From Burkholderia metallica (GTDB taxonomy: Bacteria > Pseudomonadota > Gammaproteobacteria > Burkholderiales > Burkholderiaceae), in the NCBI RefSeq assembly GCF_902832845.1, contig NZ_CADFDB010000008.1, positions 335,333 to 399,332 on the forward strand: a stretch of DNA of 64,000 nt, in the 5' to 3' direction. Under the pieces are notes generated by a model. The model did not search any database. It was given only the letters and a program-made list of their open reading frames with translations, and was not told the DNA's origin. A program made the translations under genes and the position numbers. This document shows positions 16,512 through 24,440 of the stretch, piece by piece. Positions within the stretch are counted from its first letter, which is position 1. Each line of letters opens with the position of its first letter.

Positions 16512-17507
16512 ATGTCGACCGCGCCGATTCCCACGCACACCGCGCAGGACGCGAGCCGCGCGCGCCGCGCGCAGTTCGTCCGGCTCGTGAAGTCGCGCGG
16601 TGCGATCGCGATCCTCGTGCTCGTGTGCCTGATCGCCGGCCGCGTGTTTCCGCATTTCCTCAGCGCGCCGAACCTGCTCGACATCGTCGCGGCCGCCGCC
16701 TTCGTCGCGCTGATCACGATCGGGCAGAGCTTCGTGATCATCCTTGGCGGGTTCGACCTGTCGGTCGGCTCGCTCGTCGGGCTCGGCACCGTGATTGCCG
16801 CGTATGCGGCGCCGTATGGCTGGGGCGCCGCGCTCGCCGCGCCCGTTTGCGCCGGGCTGATCGTCGGGCTCGTGAACGGCTGGCTGATCGCGCGCGCGCG
16901 GATGGCGCCGTTCATCGTCACGCTCGCCGCGCTGCTCGGATTGAAAGGGCTGTCGCTCGTGCTCGCGAGCCAGGACATGCTGATCGCGAATCCGGGGTTC
17001 TTCGCGACGATCGCGAACGGCGCGCTGTTCGGCGTCGGCAATCTCGTGTGGATCGTGTTGATCGCGTATCTCGTTGCCGCGTTCGTGCTGAATCACACGC
17101 GCTACGGTGCGGGCGTGTTCGCGATCGGCGGCAACGAGGAGGCGGCGCGTATGCTCGGCGTGAACGTCGAAGGGCTCAAGATCGTCACGTACGGGCTGAG
17201 CGGCGCGCTCGCCGGGCTGGCCGGCGCGCTGCTCGCGTCGCGGCTCGATTCGGGGTTGCCGGGTGCAGGCAACAGCTACGAGCTGCAGTCGATCGCCGCG
17301 GCGGTGATCGGCGGCGTGCTGCTGACGGGCGGCGTCGGCACGCTGTTCGGCCCGCTCGCCGGCGTGCTGCTGCTCGGCGTGATCGAGAACGTGATCAACC
17401 AGGTCGGCACGCTGAGCCCGTACTACCAGAACCTCGCGAGCGGCGCGTTCCTGCTGCTCGCGGTGATCGCGCAGACGCTGCTGACCGGCAAGCGGCGCAA
17501 GCGGTAA
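16512..17507 (+). CDS. yjfF: sugar ABC transporter permease, YjfF-like
   Basis: 331 residues, one base after the previous stop. It is a second CUT2 permease with the matching blocks LITIGQSFVIILGGFDLSVGS and GAGVFAIGGNEEAARMLGVNV, and about eight to ten helices. Two different permeases in one operon are characteristic of the galactofuranose-type system; ribose-type systems use one. It is the last gene of the importer operon. A GC hairpin without a T-run (17513-17530) follows the stop. Confidence 0.9.
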   Translation: MSTAPIPTHTAQDASRARRAQFVRLVKSRGAIAILVLVCLIAGRVFPHFLSAPNLLDIVAAAAFVALITIGQSFVIILGGFDLSVGSLVGLGTVIAAYAAPYGWGAALAAPVCAGLIVGLVNGWLIARARMAPFIVTLAALLGLKGLSLVLASQDMLIANPGFFATIANGALFGVGNLVWIVLIAYLVAAFVLNHTRYGAGVFAIGGNEEAARMLGVNVEGLKIVTYGLSGALAGLAGALLASRLDSGLPGAGNSYELQSIAAAVIGGVLLTGGVGTLFGPLAGVLLLGVIENVINQVGTLSPYYQNLASGAFLLLAVIAQTLLTGKRRKR

Positions 17508-17590
17508 CGACCCGGCGCGGTGTCGCGCCGCCGCACACTGGAACGCTAAATGCTTGTCACGCGGGATCCTTTCGATGAAGGAGCACCGCG

Positions 17591-18025
17591 ATGAGCACCC
17601 CGACCCCCACCGCCTTTTCCCATGTGAAGCCGCAGGACACCGCGTATCGCGGCGAAGGCCTGCGCGACTTCTTCCTGTATCGCGATCTCGGTATCGCGGC
17701 CGCGACGAACGGCAAGGTCGTCGCGCAACTCGTCAGGGCAAATCATGCACCGGAGGCGGGCACCGGCTGGCACCGTCACGAGGCCGAGTTCCATATCGTG
17801 ATCATGCTGAAGGGCTGGGCGCGCTTCATGTACGGTGAACAGGAGACGCTGGTGAGCGCCGGCGATTGCGTGCACCAGGCGCCGGGGATCGTCCACTACC
17901 TGTTCGACTACTCGCCGGACATGGAGTACCTGGAGATCGTCGGGCCCGCCGATTTCAAATCGATCGACGTCGACGGCCCGTGCGCGGTGCCGCCACCGAC
18001 ACCGTGGGCAGAGTCGGGGGCGTAG
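17591..18025 (+). CDS. cupin-domain protein
   Basis: 144 residues with ribosome-binding site GAAGGAG. The single cupin barrel shows motif 1 GTGWHRHEAEFHIVIMLKG (two His and a Glu as metal ligands) and motif 2 DCVHQAPGIVHYL (the last His). Such small cupins bind a divalent metal and may be enzymes or sensors. It follows the sugar permease by 83 bp but has its own ribosome-binding site and a strong terminator after it. The substrate is unknown. Confidence 0.85.
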   Translation: MSTPTPTAFSHVKPQDTAYRGEGLRDFFLYRDLGIAAATNGKVVAQLVRANHAPEAGTGWHRHEAEFHIVIMLKGWARFMYGEQETLVSAGDCVHQAPGIVHYLFDYSPDMEYLEIVGPADFKSIDVDGPCAVPPPTPWAESGA

Positions 18026-18337
18026 CGGTGCGGTGTTTCCGCATGCATCGTCCGTCCGCCTGTTTGTGAAAACCGCCTTCGGGCGGTTTTTTGTTGGGCC
18101 TTCCATGGAAGCCCACGTGGGGTCCGCGTTCCCGTGTTCACATTCTTTCGAATTCCGAATGACCGCGAAGCTGAAGATCCGGAAAGAAAAGAAAGTCGTT
18201 CGTCAGCTTCGACGCGTTGGCGCCGTCGCGATGTCAAAGATCGTCAATTGCGCGTGAACGCGGTGCACGGCCCGTCGACGACCGGCGTTAAGGAGGTACC
18301 AGCCGGATCACCGGTTGACCTACCCGGGAGAGATTTC
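18026..18337. other. intergenic region, 312 bp
   Basis: It starts with the cupin terminator. The middle (18130-18230) is AT-richer and purine-rich and probably holds the promoter of the following small gene. A perfect TAAGGAGGT lies at 18289-18297 but has no start codon at the right distance. No gene is called. Confidence 0.5.
18069..18092 (+). terminator. Rho-independent terminator after the cupin gene
   Basis: AAAACCGCC-TTCG-GGCGGTTTT with a UUCG tetraloop and a run of T. A textbook intrinsic terminator, 43 bp after the cupin stop; the A-rich 5' arm also allows action on the other strand. Confidence 0.9.
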
Positions 18338-18478
18338 ATGAAGCGCATCGCAAAGATCCTGACGGCCACCGCAGTGGCATGTGCCGTTCTCGTGCCGGCA
18401 CTGGCGGAAGCGCATTCGCACCGTGTGTGTCACTTCGATCACCACCACCACCATCGCGCGTGCCGCTGGGTGCGGTAA
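18338..18478 (+). CDS. tiny secreted His-rich peptide (HHHH-motif type)
   Basis: 46 residues. A clear signal peptide (MKRIAKILTATAVACAVLVPALAEA) leaves a mature peptide of about 21 residues, with His-Ser-His at its start and five consecutive His, two Cys and a basic end. The ribosome-binding site GGGAGAG is close to the ATG. The composition suggests binding of a transition metal in the periplasm, but this is an inference. It resembles the small HHHH-motif proteins annotated in Burkholderia. It sits 61 bp upstream of another small secreted protein and may be cotranscribed with it. Confidence 0.7.
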   Translation: MKRIAKILTATAVACAVLVPALAEAHSHRVCHFDHHHHHRACRWVR

Positions 18479-18539
18479 CCGCGACTTTCCCGGGAATACC
18501 CGGAACGCATTCTTCATACAGGCAAATCAGGAGAGGACC

Positions 18540-19007
18540 ATGAAAAAGACAATGTTGATCGCCGCGCTGGTCGCCGGCATGGGTATGTCGATCGGTGCGT
18601 TCGCGCAGGTTCCGGCCAGCGCGCCGGCCGGCACGACCGGTCTGTGCAAGGACGGCTCGTTCTACTCGGGCGCATCGAAGAAGGGCGCATGCGCGGGCCA
18701 CAAGGGCGTGAAGGCCTGGTACGGCGCATCGTCGGCGGCCGCCGCGAGCGCGCCGGCCGCAGCGCCGGCCATGGCGGCCTCCGCCGCCCCTGCGTCCGGC
18801 ACCGCGCCGGCGAAGAGCGCGGCCGCAACGACCGCGGCGGCGGCACCCGGCGGCGGCCCGGGCAAGGTGTGGGCCAACGACAGCACGAAGGTCTATCACT
18901 GCTCGACCGACAAGTATTACGGCAAGACGAAGCACGGCAGCTACATGTCGGAAGCCGACGCGAAGGCGAAGGGCTACCACGCGTCGCACGGCAAGGCCTG
19001 TTCGTAA
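18540..19007 (+). CDS. secreted DUF3761-like protein
   Basis: 155 residues with ribosome-binding site AGGAGAGGA. A signal peptide ends at GAFAQ. A first short motif, CKDGSFYSGASKKGACAGH then GVKAWYG, is of the DUF3761 type. An Ala/Pro-rich linker of about 60 residues follows (low complexity). The C-terminal segment has VYHCSTDKYYGKTKHGSYMSE and ends HGKACS, with two further Cys that may form a disulfide. It is probably periplasmic; function unknown. The terminator after it suggests it ends the transcript started by the His-rich peptide. Confidence 0.8.
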   Translation: MKKTMLIAALVAGMGMSIGAFAQVPASAPAGTTGLCKDGSFYSGASKKGACAGHKGVKAWYGASSAAAASAPAAAPAMAASAAPASGTAPAKSAAATTAAAAPGGGPGKVWANDSTKVYHCSTDKYYGKTKHGSYMSEADAKAKGYHASHGKACS

Positions 19008-19064
19008 CGCAGGCTGACGCGCGAGGCCGCTTCCTCGCGCGTCGTCCGCAAGCTGCAGCAACGC

Positions 19065-19098
19065 ACGCCCCGCCATCGATGGCGGGGCGTTTCATTTT
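19065..19098. terminator. strong palindromic terminator
   Basis: ACGCCCCGCC-ATCGAT-GGCGGGGCGT, a perfect 10-bp stem with a T-rich tail on the plus strand, located between converging genes. It probably terminates the DUF3761 gene and may also slow readthrough from phaZ on the other strand. Confidence 0.88.
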
Positions 19099-19113
19099 CA
19101 GTGTCGTAGGCCT

Positions 19114-20469
19114 TCAGTGGGCTGGATGCAGCGGCGCGTCGGTCGCCGCGTCGTGCGCGGTTGTGCGGGCATCGAGCAGCGCGCGCAGCGTCACGTAGTG
19201 CGTGCCGTCCGCGTTGCCTTCCGCATCCGCGGTGCGATCGTACGGCTCGTTGTCGTGGATCGTCGCGCGCACGATCGGATAGATCTGCGTTTCCCAGCGG
19301 CTGCCGTTGAACACACCGTAGTGGCCCGCTCCCGTCTGCACGTGGTGCGTCTTCAGGTACGGCGGCAACCCCGAACACAGCTCCTGCGCGGCGACCGTCT
19401 GGCCGACTGCGCAGATATCGTCCTTCTCCCCTTCGATCGTCAACAGCGCGGTGCGATGAATCGCCGCCGGTTCGACGAGCCGGTCGCCGACCGTCAGCTC
19501 GCCGCGCGCGAGCGCGTATTGCTGGAACACCTTCTCGACCGTTTCCAGATAGAACTCCGCGGTGAGATCGGCGGTGGCGAAGTATTCGTCGTAGAAGTGC
19601 CGCAGCGTGTCGGCTTTTGCCGGGTCGCCTTTCGCGCGCTCGTAATACAGGTCGGCGAACGACGCCGCATGGCGATCGGGATTCATCGACATGAACGCGC
19701 CGACCTGCACGAACCCCGGATACACGCAGCGTTGCGCACCGACGAAGCCAGCCGGCACGACGCTGATCAGGTTCCGCGCGAACCATTCGATCGGCTGGCT
19801 CGTCGCGAGCGCGTTGACCTTCGTCGGATTCACGCGGCAATCGATCGGGCCCGCCATCAGCGTCAGGCTCGCGGGCTGCGCCGGATCGCCGCCGGCAGCC
19901 ATCAGCGCGACCGCCGCGAGTGCGGCGACGGTCGGCTGGCAGATCGCGAGCACGTGCGCATCGGGGCCGATCTGACGGATGAAGTCGATCACGTGCGCAA
20001 CGTATTCGTCGAAGCCGAACCGTCCGGCCGTGAGCGGGATGTCGCGCGGGTTGTGCCAATCGGTGATGTACACGTCGTGGTCGGCCAGCATCGTATGCAC
20101 CGTGCCGCGCAGCAGCGTCGCGAAATGCCCGGACATCGGCGCGACGATCAGCACGCGCGGCTGGCGCGCCACTGGCAACGCCTTGCGGAAATGCAGCAGC
20201 GTGCCGAACGGCGTGGCGGCGGCGGCTTCCTCGACGACCGGCACCGTTTCACCGTCGACGACGATCGACGTGATGCCGAACGGCGGACGCCGATGCGAGA
20301 ACGCGCAGCATTCGAGCAGTTCGCACAGCGCGTCGAGCATGCGGCCGGTCGGCGTCGCGGTGGACGGCGGCCACAGCGCCATCGTCGCGCGTGTGGCCGC
20401 GGCCCATGCGCGCGCCGGGCGCGTGCATTCTGCAGACCATTGGTAGAACGGATAGGCAAGCAGATTCAT
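19114..20469 (-). CDS. phaZ: intracellular polyhydroxyalkanoate depolymerase
   Basis: 451 residues from the ATG at 20469. It begins MNLLAYPFYQWSAE and has the PhaZ-type alpha/beta hydrolase core with LIVAPMSGHFATLLRGTVHTMLADHDVYITDW. The nucleophile lies in ICQPTVAA near residue 176, where Cys replaces Ser, as known for the Cupriavidus intracellular PHB depolymerases. The Asp/His partners are probably in EGEKDDICAVGQT and GAGHYGVFNG. It releases hydroxybutyrate from the storage granule polymer in the cytoplasm. The glutathione S-transferase gene is divergent. The longer upstream extension is discarded. Confidence 0.93.
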   Translation of the reverse strand: MNLLAYPFYQWSAECTRPARAWAAATRATMALWPPSTATPTGRMLDALCELLECCAFSHRRPPFGITSIVVDGETVPVVEEAAAATPFGTLLHFRKALPVARQPRVLIVAPMSGHFATLLRGTVHTMLADHDVYITDWHNPRDIPLTAGRFGFDEYVAHVIDFIRQIGPDAHVLAICQPTVAALAAVALMAAGGDPAQPASLTLMAGPIDCRVNPTKVNALATSQPIEWFARNLISVVPAGFVGAQRCVYPGFVQVGAFMSMNPDRHAASFADLYYERAKGDPAKADTLRHFYDEYFATADLTAEFYLETVEKVFQQYALARGELTVGDRLVEPAAIHRTALLTIEGEKDDICAVGQTVAAQELCSGLPPYLKTHHVQTGAGHYGVFNGSRWETQIYPIVRATIHDNEPYDRTADAEGNADGTHYVTLRALLDARTTAHDAATDAPLHPAH

Positions 20470-20758
20470 GACCGTCGCTCGTTGTGCCGCGTTGCATTGA
20501 ACGAGGCAAGCGATGTGCCAGCTTGCGGCTGGCACGCGCGTTGCACGCGGTTCGGGAACGCGACGACGCAGATGGCACGCGCCACACGGCAGCCGCGCGC
20601 GATGCGTTGCCCAGCCGGCCTGGCGTGCGGCATGTGCCGCGACAGCGTGCGGTGCTGCGCCAGTTCGGCGAATGGGCGGCACCGGCATGGTGCGGGTGGC
20701 GCGACGCGGCGTCCGTTTTCGGTGCAGGGGCGCGAACGGTTTTGAACAGGGGAGCGAC

Positions 20759-21421
20759 ATGGAAGTCACCGGACGGACGACGTTGACCATCAGCAGCCGC
20801 AATTACTCGTCGTGGTCGATGCGCGGCTGGCTGCTCGCGAAGTTGAGCGGGCTCGGGTTCGACACGGTCAGCGTGCCGATCGACGCCGCGTCGCGCGCGG
20901 AGTTGCTGTTGCTGTCGCCGTCGATTCTCGTGCCGTGCCTGACGCACGACGGCAACACCGTGTGGGACACGCTCGCGATCGCCGAATACCTGAACGAAAT
21001 CCGGCCGCACGCGCGGCTGCTGCCTGAAGACCGGAAAGCCCGCGCGCATTGCCGGTCGATCTGCGGCGAGATGCATTCCGGTTTCAGCGCATTGCGATCC
21101 GCGTTGCCGATGAACCTGCGCGCGCACTTTCCCGGCTTTCGCATCTGGTCGCGCGCGCAGCACGACATCCAGCGGATCGTGACGATCTGGCGCGAGTGTC
21201 TGGCCGCGTACGGCGGCCCCTGGCTGTTCGGCGCGGAGATCGGCATCGCCGACGCGATGTATGCGCCCGTCGTCACGCGCTTCCTGACCTACGACGTGAA
21301 ACTGGAGCCCGACATCGCCGAGTACTGCATGCAGGTGCTCGCCCATCCGTTCGTGACGGAGTGGACCGACGCGGCGAAGGCGGAGCACGAGGACATCGAC
21401 GAACTCGACATGGAGTTCTGA
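20759..21421 (+). CDS. glutathione S-transferase family protein
   Basis: 220 residues from the ATG at 20759, after GGGGAGC. The N-terminal thioredoxin-like domain begins ISSRNYSSWSMRGWLLAK and ends with the SPSILVPCLTHDGNTVWDTLAIAEYLNEI block, which carries the glutathione-binding cis-Pro and the Asp-Thr/Ser site. The C-terminal helical domain includes GPWLFGAEIGIADAMYAPVVTRF. This looks like the YfcF/maleylacetoacetate-isomerase-like group. Its substrate is unknown. It is transcribed away from phaZ across a 289-bp promoter region. Confidence 0.9.
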   Translation: MEVTGRTTLTISSRNYSSWSMRGWLLAKLSGLGFDTVSVPIDAASRAELLLLSPSILVPCLTHDGNTVWDTLAIAEYLNEIRPHARLLPEDRKARAHCRSICGEMHSGFSALRSALPMNLRAHFPGFRIWSRAQHDIQRIVTIWRECLAAYGGPWLFGAEIGIADAMYAPVVTRFLTYDVKLEPDIAEYCMQVLAHPFVTEWTDAAKAEHEDIDELDMEF

Positions 21422-21658
21422 CGCACGGGACCGCTCGCCGCTTTCAATTGCACTACACGCGCAGGCGATGAAATGAACTTTCCCGTGCGGCTGCGCGACC
21501 CGCAAACGTTTTACGTTGATTTCGGTTCGAAACGAGGACGAATTCCCTAAAGGATGTTGAGCCCGATGACGTAAACGGGTCACGGGGACGACTCGCGATC
21601 GCATGCTTTCGACATGCGACGCGCAGTCCGCAACATTCAGCGCAGCAGGGGAATCGAC

Positions 21659-22900
21659 TTGAATCGTCAGCAATCGTGGACGCGTACGGCGGCGCCCGGG
21701 GAAATCATTTACTCCGAGGGTTTTGCGGGCGAGCCCGTCATCTTTCTGATCGCCGACGGCAAGGTCGAGCTGTCCACGCGATGCGACGACAAGCGCGTGA
21801 TCGTCGCGACGCTCGGCCGCGGCGAGTTCTTCGGCGAATCGGCATTGCTCGCGGCCGAACCGCGTGCCCATACCGCGAAGGCGCTTTCATTCTGTCAGCT
21901 GACGGTCGTGCCGGCCGGCATGCTCGACGAGGAAATCGAGCGCGTGTCGGCGCTGCTGCGCCACATCGTGCGAACGATGATCCGCCGCGTCAAGCGCAAG
22001 GACGACCAGCTCGCCACCTACACGCATGCCGACTTCATGCCGGGCGTGCTGTCGTATGCGCATGTGCTGGCGCTGATGGCGGGCGCCGAAGCGCGCGACG
22101 GCGGCGACGCGTGGGTGCGCCGGCCGATGCAGGCCCATGCGGCCGAAACCTCGGTGCCGCTTGCCGAAGTGATCCGCAAATGCCGCGCGATTGCCGGCCA
22201 TTCGCGCCCGCACGTGCTCGCGATGCTGCGACGCATGGAGAAGCTCAACCTCGTCACGATCGAAGCGGCGCAGGCGGACCATGCGGGCGGGGCAGTCGAC
22301 TATGCGGCTTCGTCGGATGCGCGCCAGGTCGTCACGTTCGACGCCGCGCGCGTGATCGATCGCGCGCAGCAGGTGGCCGATCACGATCTCGATCTGTCGA
22401 TCAACAGCGAGCTCGAACTCATCGAACTGGCCGATCTCGAATCGCTGATCGGCGTCGAGAGGACGATGCTGCTCAACAAGCTGTCGAACGGCGAGATTGC
22501 CGACGAAGTGTTCGCGTTCCGCAAATCGAAGGTGCTCAGCTACGTCGAGCAAAAGGGCGTTGCGTACTTCTCGCGACGCAACGCGCGTCGCGCAGAGGTG
22601 CGCTCGCTGGAGGATCTCGTGTCGATCGACCAGCGCACGCTGTTCGACGTCATCGGCACATTCGACACCTACGATCTCGCGAAGCTCATCGCGAATCTCG
22701 ACGATCGCGCGGTGGCCGACAAGCTGTTCTCCGTGATGACCGAGGCGCGGCGCAACGAGGTGTCGTGGGTGATGCGCCGCGAGCTCAAGCTCGATCCGGT
22801 TGAGATCGAGGACATCGAGCGGCGCGTGCTGGATGCCGTTCGCGCGGCGAAGGCGCCGGCGGCAGGCACTGCGCCTGTCGCGTCGGCATCGGATGCATGA
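21659..22900 (+). CDS. cyclic-nucleotide-binding / winged-helix / FliG-C-like fusion protein
   Basis: 413 residues from a TTG at 21659 with AGGGGA seven bases upstream; ATG 21614 is an alternative without a good site. Residues about 10-115 form a cyclic-nucleotide-binding domain with the phosphate cassette GEFFGESALLAAEPRAHTAKA intact. Around 145-200 a Crp-like winged helix is suggested (RKCRAIAGHSRPHVLAMLRR). From about 250 to 390 the protein resembles the FliG C-terminal motor-switch domain: LEDLVSIDQRTLFDVIGTFD, then LAKLIANLDDRAVADKLFSVM and DPVEIEDIERRVL. The next two genes are MotA- and MotB-like. Fusion of a nucleotide sensor and a rotor-type domain is unusual. Domain calls are by eye; the FliG call is the least certain. 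Confidence 0.75.
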   Translation: MNRQQSWTRTAAPGEIIYSEGFAGEPVIFLIADGKVELSTRCDDKRVIVATLGRGEFFGESALLAAEPRAHTAKALSFCQLTVVPAGMLDEEIERVSALLRHIVRTMIRRVKRKDDQLATYTHADFMPGVLSYAHVLALMAGAEARDGGDAWVRRPMQAHAAETSVPLAEVIRKCRAIAGHSRPHVLAMLRRMEKLNLVTIEAAQADHAGGAVDYAASSDARQVVTFDAARVIDRAQQVADHDLDLSINSELELIELADLESLIGVERTMLLNKLSNGEIADEVFAFRKSKVLSYVEQKGVAYFSRRNARRAEVRSLEDLVSIDQRTLFDVIGTFDTYDLAKLIANLDDRAVADKLFSVMTEARRNEVSWVMRRELKLDPVEIEDIERRVLDAVRAAKAPAAGTAPVASASDA

Positions 22901-22913
22901 CGAGGAGGCGCGT

Positions 22914-23678
22914 ATGGATCTGTTGACCCTGGCCGGTGTGGTGCTGGGCGGCGCCGCGATCGTGTTCGGTTTCGCGCTGGAAGGCGGGCACTTCTCGATG
23001 CTGTTCCAGTTCGAGGCGCTCGTGATCGTGCTTGGCGGCACGCTCGGCGCGGTGATGATCCAGAACACCTGGGCGCGCTTCTTCGACGCGGTGAAACAGC
23101 TGCGGCTCGCGTTCGTCCGTGCGCGCGAGGTCGATCGCAAGAACCTGTCCGACCTGCTCGAATGGGGCGACCGCGCGAAGCTCGACGGGCTGCTCGCGTT
23201 CGAATCGATGGACGTGAGCGGTATTCATCCGTTCGCGCGCCGCGGGCTCGAACTGCTGGCCAACGGCGTGTCGACCGCCGTGCTCGAAGATGCGTTGCAG
23301 CGCGAACTCGATGCGTACGAACGCAGCCGCCTCGCTGCCGCGCGCGTGTGGCAGCAGGCCGGCGGGTATGCGCCGACGTTCGGCATTCTCGGGTCGGTGC
23401 TCGGGCTCGTGCAGGTGACGAGCCACATTCTCGAACCGGCGCAGCTCGGGCCAGGCATCGCGGTTGCGTTCATCGCGACGCTGTACGGGCTGGCGTTCGC
23501 TAACCTCGTGTTCCTGCCGCTTTACGGCAAGCTGCGCGCGCAGATCGACAGCGAATTGCGGTTTCGCAAGCTGTATCTCGACGGCTTGCTGGCAATATCG
23601 CGCAAGGAATCGCCGCATACGATCGAAACGCGGTTGACCGGTGACGTGCGCGGGCGTGCGGTCGAATCGCTCGCGTGA
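22914..23678 (+). CDS. MotA-like stator / proton-channel subunit
   Basis: 254 residues, ribosome-binding site GAGGAGG. Four membrane segments as in MotA/PomA: about 4-24, 33-50, 145-165 (GGYAPTFGILGSVLGLVQV) and 178-200 (VAFIATLYGLAFANLVFLPLYGKL). The two membrane prolines typical of MotA (APTFG and FLPLY) are present. The cytoplasmic loop contains FARRGLELLANGV and a predicted helix where MotA contacts FliG. It is 13 bp after the FliG-like gene and 39 bp before the MotB-like gene, so one operon. Not adjacent to any flagellar gene here. ExbB/TolQ is the alternative, but the PxxG and PLYGKL blocks favour MotA. Confidence 0.88.
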   Translation: MDLLTLAGVVLGGAAIVFGFALEGGHFSMLFQFEALVIVLGGTLGAVMIQNTWARFFDAVKQLRLAFVRAREVDRKNLSDLLEWGDRAKLDGLLAFESMDVSGIHPFARRGLELLANGVSTAVLEDALQRELDAYERSRLAAARVWQQAGGYAPTFGILGSVLGLVQVTSHILEPAQLGPGIAVAFIATLYGLAFANLVFLPLYGKLRAQIDSELRFRKLYLDGLLAISRKESPHTIETRLTGDVRGRAVESLA

Positions 23679-23717
23679 TGGGCGCATGTCGTACGACGAA
23701 CCCGGATTCCCAATCGC

Positions 23718-24392
23718 ATGACTGCTCGAACTGACGGTGCATCTGCCGCCGATCGCGACGACGACGAACTCGACGGCGTGCAATCGGGCCGCTGGCTGAT
23801 TTCGTACGCGGATCTCATCACGACGCTGATGGTGCTGTTTCTCGCGCTGTATGTGCTTCAGCTCGCGAAATACAACGCGCTCGATGCGCGGTATCAGACG
23901 CTCGCGCGGCATGCCGACAGCGCGGCGAGTGCATCCGCTGCCTCTGCCGTAACACCTGAGCGCTCGCCGCCGTGGCTCGCGTTGCTCGATTCGTTGAAGT
24001 CGAACGGCCGGATCTCGCTGGTGAAGGCACCGCATGGTGTCGAGATCGGCATCGACGCGAAGATCCTGTTCAACGTTGGCGATGCGCGCTTGCTGCCCGA
24101 TTCGTCGCCGGTGCTGAACCAGATTGCGCAGGCATTGAGCGCGCATGCAACCGGTGACATCCTCGTCGAAGGCCACACCGACAGCGTGCCGATCGCGAAC
24201 GCGAAATACGAATCGAACTGGGAGCTGTCGTCGGCGCGCGCGGGGAGCGTCGTGCGCTACCTGACCGAGCGCGGCGTCGCACCGCATCGGCTCGCGGCCA
24301 TCGGGCGGGCCGATACGCAGCCGCTCGTCGCGGGTGACGATGCGGCCGCGCGGGCGCGGAACCGGAGGGTCACGATCTTCGTGGCGTATTGA
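23718..24392 (+). CDS. MotB-like stator subunit with OmpA peptidoglycan-binding domain
   Basis: 224 residues. A short acidic cytoplasmic tail is followed by one membrane helix with the ion-carrying Asp (SYADLITTLMVLFLALYVLQL, Asp near residue 38). The plug/linker is short and Ala/Ser-rich. The OmpA-C domain (about 110-220) has ILFNVGDARLLPDSSPVLNQIA, the peptidoglycan-binding VEGHTDSVPI, and RNRRVTIFV. All the features needed for a working, wall-anchored ion channel are kept. Operon with the MotA-like and FliG-like genes. Whether it powers flagella or another rotor is unknown. Confidence 0.88.
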   Translation: MTARTDGASAADRDDDELDGVQSGRWLISYADLITTLMVLFLALYVLQLAKYNALDARYQTLARHADSAASASAASAVTPERSPPWLALLDSLKSNGRISLVKAPHGVEIGIDAKILFNVGDARLLPDSSPVLNQIAQALSAHATGDILVEGHTDSVPIANAKYESNWELSSARAGSVVRYLTERGVAPHRLAAIGRADTQPLVAGDDAAARARNRRVTIFVAY

Positions 24393-24440
24393 TTGGATTG
24401 CTCGCGCTCACCCACGATCTGAACCTGAGGGAATGTATAG

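Noticed and set aside
17513-17530. CGGCGCG-GTGT-CGCGCCG hairpin after the second sugar permease
   Set aside because: There is no T-run and the stem is short, so it is not called as a terminator.
18289-18314. TAAGGAGGT followed by CCAGCCGGATCACC, recalling the 3' end of 16S rRNA
   Set aside because: The similarity is limited to short pieces in altered order and no rRNA context exists; the SD-like core has no start codon at the right distance.
22914-24392. Zorya-type ZorA/ZorB defence pair
   Set aside because: The MotA-like protein lacks the long cytoplasmic tail of ZorA and no ZorC/ZorD or helicase gene follows; a FliG-like partner comes first instead.
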